Assembly (NCBI RefSeq): GCF_000315625.1
Contig: NW_005434456.1
Coordinates: forward strand, 45,137-71,566
Reading direction: 5' to 3'
Source: Guillardia theta CCMP2712
Taxonomy: Eukaryota; Cryptophyceae; Pyrenomonadales; Geminigeraceae
DNA length: 26,430 nucleotides
A model generated the notes under the pieces. It searched no databases. It was not told where the DNA came from and worked only from the letters and a program-made list of their open reading frames with translations. Positions 18,919 through 26,430 of the stretch are shown piece by piece (position 1 is the first letter of the stretch; each line of letters opens with the position of its first letter). The translations under genes and the position numbers were made by a program.

Positions 18919-19684
18919 GGTATCGCACGCCTCCTAGCAGCGGCAGTCTCATGCTCAATTCAATTATCTTTCGACCTCTTGGTGCCCATTATTTTCTTTC
19001 TTTTTCTGTCACGAGGGAGGTCACGGTTTGCGGCCGGCCTCATGACCGTGACCTCCACCCATGACCACCTGAGCCTTGAGATCCACTGCTCACGCGACGT
19101 TTCTGGAAGGATCCAGAAGTCGGATCTCGTCCCGTGACAACAACCCTTGGTTGACCTCGTGACCATTGGAGGGGTCCGATGTAGTTCAAATTGGGGGTGA
19201 AGGGGTGATCTGTTTTTGGTCCCTTCGGATCCTTTGACCGAAACGATGAAAGTTCCCCGGAGCTGCATTCACGGATACCACCCCCAAAGATATTGAGATC
19301 ATTGGTAATTCACACCGGTAAGTGGGGTAGTCAGAGTTTAAAGAAGCATGCTACTTGAAAGACACCCCCCCAACCCGTCACGTTGCCGTGTACACATCTG
19401 CAACACCGCTTCATCCTCCTTTGCCCCTCCCTGCTCTACCACCACCACTACCAACTCATCATCATCATCATCATCCTCCTCCTCCTCCTCCTATTCCCGT
19501 GATACCTAGGCCTCATCGTGCAAATTGTGGGCCAGATGACATCAGACACTAACAGCTGCCTTCCTCACGCATGAACGCTCTCCTCAACTCAGTTGCACAT
19601 AACTGAACGAGCCATACCTCTCTTCCTTGTCTCCAGGTTGCCAACATCGACAATCTCATCTCACACCCTCCTCGACGGAACGTC
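18919..19684. other. Intergenic region upstream of AT-hook gene
   Basis: No gene seen. It includes an inverted repeat at 19016-19056, several TGACC/GGTCA elements (19020-19165), and CAT/CTC triplets at about 19455-19492. A possible acceptor (TGTCTCCAG, ending 19636) precedes an open in-frame stretch into the gene at 19685, so an upstream exon is possible. Confidence 0.5.
19016..19056. repeat. 11-bp perfect inverted repeat (GGAGGTCACGG / CCGTGACCTCC)
   Basis: Arms 19016-19026 and 19046-19056 are separated by 19 nt that contain GGCCGGCC. It could be a hairpin or a dimeric protein-binding site. Confidence 0.8.
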
Positions 19685-20437
19685 ATGAATTGTGAATTCG
19701 ACCCCTCGCGCGCCGCACGAGCCTTCCTCAGTGTCAACGATGCTCGGGACATCTACAAGTATGCTCAAGAGCATCTCTGCAGTGGCCGCGCCTGGTCCCC
19801 CACGGTAGCGAGCGTACAACTTGCCGAGAAGTATGCCATCAGTCCGAAAGCGATAAGAGACATCTGGAACAAACGGACGTGGACGACAGCGACGTTCGAG
19901 CTCTGGAGCGAGGAGGAGAAGTTTGAGTACTCCGTGAGGAAAGCCATGGAGGCAGCAGCACCAAAACCTCCAGCTCAGACCGGCAAGAAGGCGGGGCGAC
20001 CTCTTGGCTCCAAAGACACAAAGCCGAGGAAGCGGAGGAACAGCAACGCGAGTCTGAGCACCAGCAACGAGCCCAGGGTACCGGATGCCGCCGACTCGTT
20101 TGGTGACGCCATGAAAGCACAGCCGCAAGCCTCAGGCTCCTCTCCCTCTCCCTCTCCCTCTCCCTCTCCCTCTCCCTCTCCCTCTCCTTCTCCCTCTCCT
20201 TCTATGGAAGTGCCCGAAGCCAACGCTGTCCCATGCTCTGCCACTGCCGCCCAGACGGGGGCCTCATCGTACTGGCCAGAGAGACCCTACAGGCCTCCGG
20301 TAGTTGACCACGCGTTCTCGCGAGCAGGTGCGGAGCAGTGGATGCTGGACCCAGACAGGATCAGCCACTTCCTCTCCCTGCCAGCCGTTGAGCTGCAGCC
20401 TTGCGACTGGCTCTCGGAGACCCTGGTTCGGAGCTGA
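19685..20437 (+). CDS. AT-hook protein with HTH-like N-terminal region, 250 residues
   Basis: Single uninterrupted frame from an ATG with G at -3 to TGA. Residues ~18-66 look helical and DNA-binding: NDARDIYKYAQEHL, then VQLAEKYAISPKAIRDIWNK and RTW. The AEKYAISPKAIRDIW segment has the helix-turn-helix pattern (LAxKYxxSxxAIRxIW). Residues 101-118 are an AT-hook-like basic block, KKAGRPLGSKDTKPRKRR, with the GRP core that enters the minor groove of AT-rich DNA. A run of about eleven Ser-Pro pairs (residues ~153-173), encoded by CTCTCC repeats, is followed by an aromatic segment (SYWPERPYRPP) and an acidic-hydrophobic C-terminus. Nuclear location and a role in transcription or chromatin are inferred. 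No named family is recognised with certainty. The frame stays open 5' of the ATG to a possible acceptor at 19636. No introns, unlike most neighbours. Confidence 0.8.
   Translation: MNCEFDPSRAARAFLSVNDARDIYKYAQEHLCSGRAWSPTVASVQLAEKYAISPKAIRDIWNKRTWTTATFELWSEEEKFEYSVRKAMEAAAPKPPAQTGKKAGRPLGSKDTKPRKRRNSNASLSTSNEPRVPDAADSFGDAMKAQPQASGSSPSPSPSPSPSPSPSPSPSPSMEVPEANAVPCSATAAQTGASSYWPERPYRPPVVDHAFSRAGAEQWMLDPDRISHFLSLPAVELQPCDWLSETLVRS
20139..20205 (+). repeat. CTCTCC hexanucleotide repeat encoding Ser-Pro pairs
   Basis: About eleven near-perfect units in frame within the AT-hook gene. Two units carry synonymous CCTTCT changes. Confidence 0.95.
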
Positions 20438-20971
20438 TTCCTTGCTTGCTATATGACACTCAGTCCGATCCTTCATTAGAAGATCAGTGTAGAAGGACAG
20501 GATCCCGATTGCCCATCGATGCGAAAGTTGTTGAAGGAATGAGATTGTTCGAAATAATGACGAAACGTCCTCATTCCGCTGACTTAGGATGCATAGTGTA
20601 ACAAAAAAAATCCTAAATGAATGAACGAGAGAATGAAATTCTTGTATGGTGCCCGTTGATCGTTCGACATGTTTCACGGACTTGCTTTGATGGCTCAACT
20701 CCCTCCCTCTCCCTCCCTCCCTGCTGTCTCGACTCTCTTCGCCTCACTCCTCAGTCTGCTAGTTGGTGTTTTCACTCAGCAATCCTAGACGTAGAAAGTT
20801 TGGTCGGGTCGGAGGGAGGGGGGAGGGGGTACCAGGACCAATGAATGGGGTAGGGGGGTTAGTCTTGGTAGGTATAACCCTGCATTTCTTACGTTGTTTG
20901 TACGGGTACCTATGCAAATAGTAGGGTGGCGGTGATTTGGCATTTTGAGGGTAGGGTGGTGCTGGCGGGAA
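20438..20971. promoter_or_regulatory. Intergenic region and probable promoter of the EML-like gene
   Basis: No coding sequence supported. The last ~150 nt before the ATG are G-rich on the plus strand, with GGGTA elements near 20827, 20848, 20904 and 20949. These are the reverse complement of the TACCC motifs upstream of the perilipin-like gene. CCCT repeats lie at about 20700-20722. Promoter assignment is by position. Confidence 0.4.
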
Positions 20972-23900
20972 ATGGGTGGAGGGGGGAGCAGGTTGAAGAA
21001 AGACGATGCTCCTCCTCCTCCAGCAGCAGCTGGAGGAGGAGGAGGAGGAGGAGGAGGTAAGGGAGCAGGCAAGGACAAGACAGCTGCCTCCAACATGCCC
21101 CAGGCGATGATTGGAGCGGACAAGAAGGCTTTGATGAAACAACAAGCCAAGATGGAGGAGGTTGTTAGCGATGGCTCTGACGATGAGGGGGCGTACGATT
21201 CCGATCTTGAACGACAGCTCGAGCGAGAGGAGAAGCTACTAGCGGAGCAAGAAGGGGATGACGACCACAAGAGGCTCGCCATTCAGGATCGTGCAAGGAA
21301 TGAGGCTTTGCAGTGGACGTCGCTGGTGCTTCCTCCCCAGGACTTCGTTCCGGACGAAAAGTGCGAGTACAAGCCCGAGGAGGCGATCACGTTGGACTTC
21401 GTGCATGGGTATCGGGGATGGGACTGCAACAACAACGTCTTCTTCACCATCGCAGACGAGGTCGCCTACTTCGTTGGATCGCTCGGGGTGGTACTGGAGC
21501 CATCGAGCCGAAGACAGAAGCACTACTCCGGCCCTCCGAACAGGAGCATGAAGGAGGTAATGAGCATGGCGATGCACCCGGCAGGCTCCATTGTAGCTAC
21601 AGGAGAGTTCGCGCTGGCGCCTCACATCCTGATCTGGGACCTGAGCACTTTGGCTACACTCAAGGATCTGTCGGGGGTCCACGAGGGCGGGATCTCGGCG
21701 CTAGCCTTCAGCAAGGACGGGAAGAGGTTGGCGTCGGCGGGGATGGAGAAGACAGGGAGAACCGTGTCTGTGTGGGACTGGAAGAACGACAAGAAGACCT
21801 CTCCCATCTGCTCTCAGACTCTGAAGACTCCCAAGATCATCGCCCTAGCCTTCAACCCAAGGGATGACGTGCTCGTGGCGTGTGGGGTGAACATGATCGA
21901 GTTCCTGCGCATCGGGCTGAGCAGGACAGGACAGCGAGTGCTGGAGCACCTGCCCGGGCTGTTCACGATCTCAAACTTGGCCACCCAGGGAATGTCGCCG
22001 TCCATGCTGTGCGCTGCCTTCACTAAGACTGAGTTCTCTCTGACCACCACCATCCGCAACGCAGTGGAGGGGCTGTGTTTGACAGGCAGCGACATCGGGA
22101 ACATCTACCTGTGGAAGAGAGAGGAGCAGATAGACATGATCGTCTCTGCTCACCGCAGCAGCGTCCATGCTATTGTCACGTTCGTCAACGGCTTCTGCAG
22201 CGGAGGCAAGGATGGCAAGGTCAGGGTATGGAGCAACGACCTCGAGCCCCTGAACTCATTCGACATCTCTGCCGTCCTGCAGCAGGACGTGATCGTCAAG
22301 TCGGTCGACCAGCGGCAGGGCAGGATCCTCGTGGGTACCCACACGTGCAGCATACTTGACCTGGACCAGGACACTGGGGAGGCTCAGGTCGTCATCGAAG
22401 GGCACATGGGAGGAGCCGTGGAGGCCGTGGCGTGTCATCCCACGAAGCCGTTGTACGCGTCTGGAGGAGCTGACAGGTACCTGCGCTTCTGGAACTTGGT
22501 GGACAAGGTTCTGTGGAAGAAGAAGATGCTGGATCACCCCATCAAGTCGCTCTGCTTCTCCCCCGACGGCAAGGTGATCGCAGCTGGACATGCGCTGGGA
22601 TCGTGGTCGGTCCATCGGGTAGACTCGTTGGACGAGGTGATCACGTCCAAGGATCGAAAGAAGTCAATCTTCTGCGTCAAGTTCGCCCCGAGCGGACGAT
22701 ACCTGGCTGTTGGGTCGGAAGACTCGATGGTTGACCTCTACGACTGCGCGTCAGACTACGACTGGGTCGCGACGCTGCAAGGACATGCGGCTTCTGTGCT
22801 GCACCTGGACTGGTCGATCGACTCGAGGTTCCTGCAGAGCTGCGGGTCAGAGCAGGACCTCTTGTTCTGGAACGTTGAGGAACAAACTCTCATCCCCGGC
22901 TTCGAGGAAACTTGTGACATCGAGTGGGACTCTTACTCCAGCACCGTAGGCTGGTCCGTCCAGGGCCTCGTGGGCACAGGGCTGGCCAACACGAGCTGCA
23001 GCCGCTCCCTGTCCGGTCACCTGCTGGCCTCCGGGAACACAGACGCCATGGTGCGGCTGTTCCGGTTCCCCTGCATCGTGCAGGGGGCGGAGGCGAACAT
23101 GTGCTCGGGGCATGTGGGAACAGTGATGTGCGTGAGGTTCACGTGCGATGACACGTTTGTGATCTCGTGCGGGTCAGAGGATCGCTGCGTGTACCAGTGG
23201 CGGGTGACGTCAGACAGGGACGTGGGGTACGACGCGCTGGACTCGGAGACCCTCAAGACGCTGGAGAACATGGACGTGGCGATAGACCGGAGGAAGGACG
23301 TCTACGAGCAGTCGAGGATCGACAAGCGCCTGTCCCGCCTCGAGGCCGAGCGAGTGCCGATCATGGACCCCGGCAAGGATATACCGAAGAAGGAGATGAA
23401 GCAGCGGGGGAAGGAGGGCGTGCGAGGAAACCTGTCAAGCCAGGAGGAGAAGGAGGAGGGCGGGGAGGAGGAGAAGGCTCCCAAGCCCAACATGGCGCCT
23501 GAGAAGCCGGGGATACCCGAGCAGCTCCCGGACCTGGAGGAGGGGTTTGAGGAGGTGGCTGAGGCCTACGACTCTGACTTGGAGCGGGAGAGGAAGATGA
23601 GATACCATCGAGGCCCTCAGACTTCAGTGAGTGCAGAGGAGCGAGAGGTGGACGAAGACGGGTTCCCTGTCACCGGCGAGCCGCTCTTCGTGCTCAAGCC
23701 GCAGACCATGGCGGTTCCTCCCACCAAGTACAGGAAGCCTGACGACGCGGACGAGCCGCCGCTGGGGGGCCTGCAGATGGAGTTCATCTACGGGGCCCGC
23801 ATGCACGACACGAGGAATTGTGCGCAGTACACGGGCCATGGGCACATCGTCTTCCTGGCGGGAGCGACTGGGGTCGTGTACAACCCGATCCAGCACACGC

Positions 23901-26430
23901 AGAAGTTCTTCAACGGGCACACCGACGACGTGATCTGCCTCTCCCTCCACCCCGACTTTATCACTGCAGCCACAGGGCAGGTGGGCAGGAAGGCGTTGCT
24001 GTGCGTGTGGAACACGTACACGATGCAGACGCTGTCGGTGATCCGAGGCTTCCACGACTACGGCATCTGCTCGGTCAGTTTCAACTCGGACGGCTCGCTG
24101 CTGGCGTCTGTTGGGATGGATGTGGACCACAGCATCGCCGTGTGGGACTGGAAGACCGGACAGAAGCGAGCGTCAGCGACGGGGCACGTGAACAGGATCT
24201 TCTGTATCGCCTTCAACCCGAGCGACGACAGTCTGGTCAGCGCTGGAGTCGGACACATCAAGTTCTGGACCATCTCTGGACGCTTGCTAAGGGGGCAGCA
24301 GGGGAAGTTCACGCAGGGAGACAAGAAGCAGGTGTTCTGCTCGCTGACGGTGTCAAAGAAGGGAAGAATCTTCACGGGGAGCGAGCGAGGAGAGATTTAC
24401 CGCTGGAAGAACGGCGATGTCGACTCTGTCATCAACGCTCACCATGGCCCCGTCTTCGCCCTCTGGGTCTGTCGCGACGGCTTGTGCAGCGGCGGGAAGG
24501 ACGGCATGGTCAAGGTCTGGTCGCTGGCGCTGAAGCCGCTGGTGGAGTTCGACATGCGGACGCAGTCGACGGGGGTGGACAACAGCAAGGTGCGGTCGGT
24601 TTGCTGGCTGGTGCGAACGATCCTGGTAGGCACCATCGACAACGAGCTGTTCGAGATCGACATCGAGGCAGGAGCTCCTAAGCTCCTCCTGCAGGGCCAT
24701 CGCTCGATGCAGGTCAACGGCCTCGCCACGCATCCGTCCAAGAGACTCTTCGTGACTGGAGGGGACGACCACTCGGTGCGGCTGTGGGACATGGACAGCC
24801 GGAAGCAGATCGGCATGCGGATGCTGGAAGACGCGGTGAGCTCGGTGTCCGTCTCGCTGGATGGGAACCACATCGCCTGCGGGCTGCGGAACGGGAAGCT
24901 GGTGATCCTCAAGCTGCGGACGATGAGGCCGCACCTGGAGCGGAAGGACAGGAAGCTGGCGATCCTGGAGGTGAAGTACAGCGCCAACGGGAAGTTCCTG
25001 GCAGCAGGAGGAGGCGACTGCTTCATCGACATCTACGACGTGCAATCGGAGTACGAGTGGATCGGCACGTGCGCGGGACACAAGGGAAGCATCCTAGCGC
25101 TGGACTGGTCGGCAGACTCGAAGCAGATCCAGTCGGACGACGAGAGGGGCAACCATCTTTACTGGGACGTTGAGAGCAGCAAGGAGATCCTGGTGGCGGC
25201 GGAGGTGAGGGACGTCGAGTGGTCCTCTTGGACGACGAGGATGGGTTGGTCCGTGCAAGGGATCGCGTCCAAGTTCCAGGGGCCCATGGGGATCAACACG
25301 ACCTGTCGCTCCTCGTTCGGGGACACGCTGGCGACAGGAGACGACTGGGGGATGCTGAAGCTGTTCCGGTTCCCCTGTATCACCCCTGGAGCCAAGAGCA
25401 AGAGGTACGGGGGGCACTCGGCGCGGGTGGGCAAAGTCAGGTTCTCCTTCGAGGAGAAGACCGTGCTGTCCTCCGGGCTAGTGGACGGGCTGGTGGTGCA
25501 GTGGAGGTACCTGTCGTCGGGGAAGCTGCTCGAGGCTGAGCAGGAGCTGTCAGATGATGAGGATGAGATGGAGATGGAGAAGAGGGTGGCGGCAGCTGAT
25601 GACAAGGTGGACTCGGACGTGGAGAACGAGCTGGGGCTGAGCTTCGGTCGAGGAGAGTCGGAGGTGAAGGTGGACAAGTCGGGGATGCTGATGGTGAAGT
25701 CGGAGAGGATGGTGACGGGGAAGGAGCAGGTGGTGAAGGGCAGGTCCTCCACCAAGATGAACGTCAAGAACGGAGTCGATCTCAACGCCGAGCTGGACCC
25801 TCGGGAGATGGAGAAGAAGGCGGGAAAGGACTGGAGGAAGCCCATGGACGCAGACGAGGCCCCGTACAACTGCCTGCAGCTCGAGCACGTGTACGGGTAT
25901 AGAGGGCACGACTGCCGGAACAACCTCATGTACAACGAGGAAGGGAACCTGGTCTACATGGTGGGGGCGGTGGGAGTGGTATACCGCAAGGAGGGGCACA
26001 TGCAAGTGTTCTACTCCGGTCATACTGATGACGTCATCTCCCTCGCCATGCACCCCGACAAGGTGCTGGTGGCGTCCGGGCAGGTGGGGAAGTCGCCGGT
26101 GATCCTCGTGTGGAGCAGCGTGAGCATGCAGACGCTGTCGACACTGCGAGGGTTCCATGAGCTCGGGGTGGCGGCGATGAGCTTCAACAAGGACGGGACG
26201 AAGCTCGCGTCCGTAGGGCTCGACGTGGATCACTCGATCGCCATATGGGACTGGAAGAAGGGAACGCGGATCGCGTCCTCCCCCGGACACACCGACAAGA
26301 TCATGGAGGCACGGTTCAACCCCGTCGACGACGTGCTGGTGACGTGCGGGATCAGGCACATCAAGGTGAGGAGGAGGAGGGAAGGAGGAGGGGGGGGGGG
26401 AGGGAGGAGGCAGGAGGAGGAGGGAGGGAG
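20972..26430 (+). CDS. EML5/EML6-like echinoderm microtubule-associated protein, 5' exon of 1,798 codons, 3' end beyond right edge
   Basis: The ATG at 20972 (MGGGGSRLKK) opens a frame uninterrupted to 26365, where ATCAAG|GTGAGG is a donor; the intron continues past the window. EML proteins bind microtubules through HELP plus double WD40 propellers (TAPE units). Three HELP motifs are seen: DFVHGYRGWDCNNN (near residue 144), MEFIYGARMHDTRN (near 936) and LEHVYGYRGHDCRNN (near 1637). Each is followed by WD40 blades (for example IWDLS, SVWDWK, AVWDWK, RLWDMD). Units 1 and 2 are complete, and unit 3 is cut after GIRHIK. Three tandem units match the EML5/EML6 layout of animals. The N-terminus is Pro/Ala/Gly-rich, then acidic, with YDSDLER; the same YDSDLER motif precedes unit 2. 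A role in microtubule organisation, possibly cilia or mitosis, is inferred from the family. The codons are GC-rich, and this intronless stretch of 5.4 kb contrasts with the short exons elsewhere in the window. Confidence 0.95.
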   Translation, partial: MGGGGSRLKKDDAPPPPAAAGGGGGGGGGKGAGKDKTAASNMPQAMIGADKKALMKQQAKMEEVVSDGSDDEGAYDSDLERQLEREEKLLAEQEGDDDHKRLAIQDRARNEALQWTSLVLPPQDFVPDEKCEYKPEEAITLDFVHGYRGWDCNNNVFFTIADEVAYFVGSLGVVLEPSSRRQKHYSGPPNRSMKEVMSMAMHPAGSIVATGEFALAPHILIWDLSTLATLKDLSGVHEGGISALAFSKDGKRLASAGMEKTGRTVSVWDWKNDKKTSPICSQTLKTPKIIALAFNPRDDVLVACGVNMIEFLRIGLSRTGQRVLEHLPGLFTISNLATQGMSPSMLCAAFTKTEFSLTTTIRNAVEGLCLTGSDIGNIYLWKREEQIDMIVSAHRSSVHAIVTFVNGFCSGGKDGKVRVWSNDLEPLNSFDISAVLQQDVIVKSVDQRQGRILVGTHTCSILDLDQDTGEAQVVIEGHMGGAVEAVACHPTKPLYASGGADRYLRFWNLVDKVLWKKKMLDHPIKSLCFSPDGKVIAAGHALGSWSVHRVDSLDEVITSKDRKKSIFCVKFAPSGRYLAVGSEDSMVDLYDCASDYDWVATLQGHAASVLHLDWSIDSRFLQSCGSEQDLLFWNVEEQTLIPGFEETCDIEWDSYSSTVGWSVQGLVGTGLANTSCSRSLSGHLLASGNTDAMVRLFRFPCIVQGAEANMCSGHVGTVMCVRFTCDDTFVISCGSEDRCVYQWRVTSDRDVGYDALDSETLKTLENMDVAIDRRKDVYEQSRIDKRLSRLEAERVPIMDPGKDIPKKEMKQRGKEGVRGNLSSQEEKEEGGEEEKAPKPNMAPEKPGIPEQLPDLEEGFEEVAEAYDSDLERERKMRYHRGPQTSVSAEEREVDEDGFPVTGEPLFVLKPQTMAVPPTKYRKPDDADEPPLGGLQMEFIYGARMHDTRNCAQYTGHGHIVFLAGATGVVYNPIQHTQKFFNGHTDDVICLSLHPDFITAATGQVGRKALLCVWNTYTMQTLSVIRGFHDYGICSVSFNSDGSLLASVGMDVDHSIAVWDWKTGQKRASATGHVNRIFCIAFNPSDDSLVSAGVGHIKFWTISGRLLRGQQGKFTQGDKKQVFCSLTVSKKGRIFTGSERGEIYRWKNGDVDSVINAHHGPVFALWVCRDGLCSGGKDGMVKVWSLALKPLVEFDMRTQSTGVDNSKVRSVCWLVRTILVGTIDNELFEIDIEAGAPKLLLQGHRSMQVNGLATHPSKRLFVTGGDDHSVRLWDMDSRKQIGMRMLEDAVSSVSVSLDGNHIACGLRNGKLVILKLRTMRPHLERKDRKLAILEVKYSANGKFLAAGGGDCFIDIYDVQSEYEWIGTCAGHKGSILALDWSADSKQIQSDDERGNHLYWDVESSKEILVAAEVRDVEWSSWTTRMGWSVQGIASKFQGPMGINTTCRSSFGDTLATGDDWGMLKLFRFPCITPGAKSKRYGGHSARVGKVRFSFEEKTVLSSGLVDGLVVQWRYLSSGKLLEAEQELSDDEDEMEMEKRVAAADDKVDSDVENELGLSFGRGESEVKVDKSGMLMVKSERMVTGKEQVVKGRSSTKMNVKNGVDLNAELDPREMEKKAGKDWRKPMDADEAPYNCLQLEHVYGYRGHDCRNNLMYNEEGNLVYMVGAVGVVYRKEGHMQVFYSGHTDDVISLAMHPDKVLVASGQVGKSPVILVWSSVSMQTLSTLRGFHELGVAAMSFNKDGTKLASVGLDVDHSIAIWDWKKGTRIASSPGHTDKIMEARFNPVDDVLVTCGIRHIKVRRRREGGGGGGGRRQEEEGG
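21009..21044 (+). other. 16-bp perfect inverted repeat inside EML-like N-terminal codons
   Basis: CTCCTCCTCCTCCAGC, loop AGCA, then GCTGGAGGAGGAGGAG, starting 37 nt after the ATG. In mRNA it would form a very stable stem-loop. It encodes Pro/Ala/Gly, so it may simply reflect CTC and GAG triplet expansion. Confidence 0.85.
26366..26430 (+). other. Start of intron in EML-like gene
   Basis: GTGAGG at the donor, then purine-only GGA-rich sequence to the window edge. In unit 2 the equivalent HIK is followed by FWT, so the next exon is expected to resume with a similar blade strand. Confidence 0.75.

Overview
The window is nuclear DNA of a eukaryote, most likely a unicellular alga. A cryptophyte such as Guillardia theta is my best guess, from gene style only and not from any search. 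Almost every gene is broken by GT-AG introns, most of them 38-75 nt long. Gene families are eukaryotic (EMAP-like, perilipin, PITP, RING-H2, voltage-gated channel), intergenic DNA is full of micro- and minisatellites, and there are no operons or Shine-Dalgarno sites. Most exon boundaries below come from reading frame, splice dinucleotides and phase matching by eye. Where phases match across several introns I trust the model, and where they do not I say so.

Left part (1-8.8 kb): the minus strand of 1-3669 carries about sixteen exons of a six-transmembrane voltage-gated/cyclic-nucleotide-type cation channel. It runs from the N-terminal cytosolic region through S1-S5 to the first bases of the pore exon at the window edge. 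Next come a repeat-rich spacer, a plus-strand Trp-rich helical protein gene (4757-5623), and a convergent four-exon minus-strand gene for a 97-residue single-pass membrane protein (5764-6203). After these are a possible tiny Cys protein gene (6928-7145), the 3' part of an unknown minus-strand gene (7269-7671), and a divergent six-exon plus-strand gene for a 242-residue leucine-rich-repeat-like protein (7853-8837).

Middle part (8.8-18.2 kb): an AT-rich spacer precedes a seven-exon perilipin-like lipid-droplet protein gene (9852-11765). A spacer with clustered AACGG (Myb-type) motifs leads to a small unknown three-exon gene (13003-13558). On the minus strand lie a 114-residue ankyrin-repeat protein (14173-15212) and a RING-H2 ubiquitin-ligase-type protein whose last exon runs into poly-Ser/poly-Thr encoded by triplet repeats (15638-16474 and upstream). 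A PITP-like lipid-transfer domain follows on the plus strand (17331-18158). It lacks a recognisable N-terminus, and its C-terminus is replaced by triplet-repeat-encoded poly-Met/poly-Lys.

Right part (18.2-26.4 kb): a perfectly in-register 34-bp minisatellite (15 units), an intronless AT-hook/helix-turn-helix DNA-binding candidate (19685-20437), and a giant uninterrupted exon of 1,798 codons (20972-26365). That exon encodes an EML5/EML6-like microtubule-associated protein with two complete HELP-WD40 units and the start of a third, and it continues past the right edge.

The genes do not form an obvious pathway. Two themes recur: lipid biology (perilipin, PITP) and signalling or cytoskeleton (channel, RING, EML). 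The strongest overall pattern is triplet and hexanucleotide repeats invading introns and, in several genes, coding exons.
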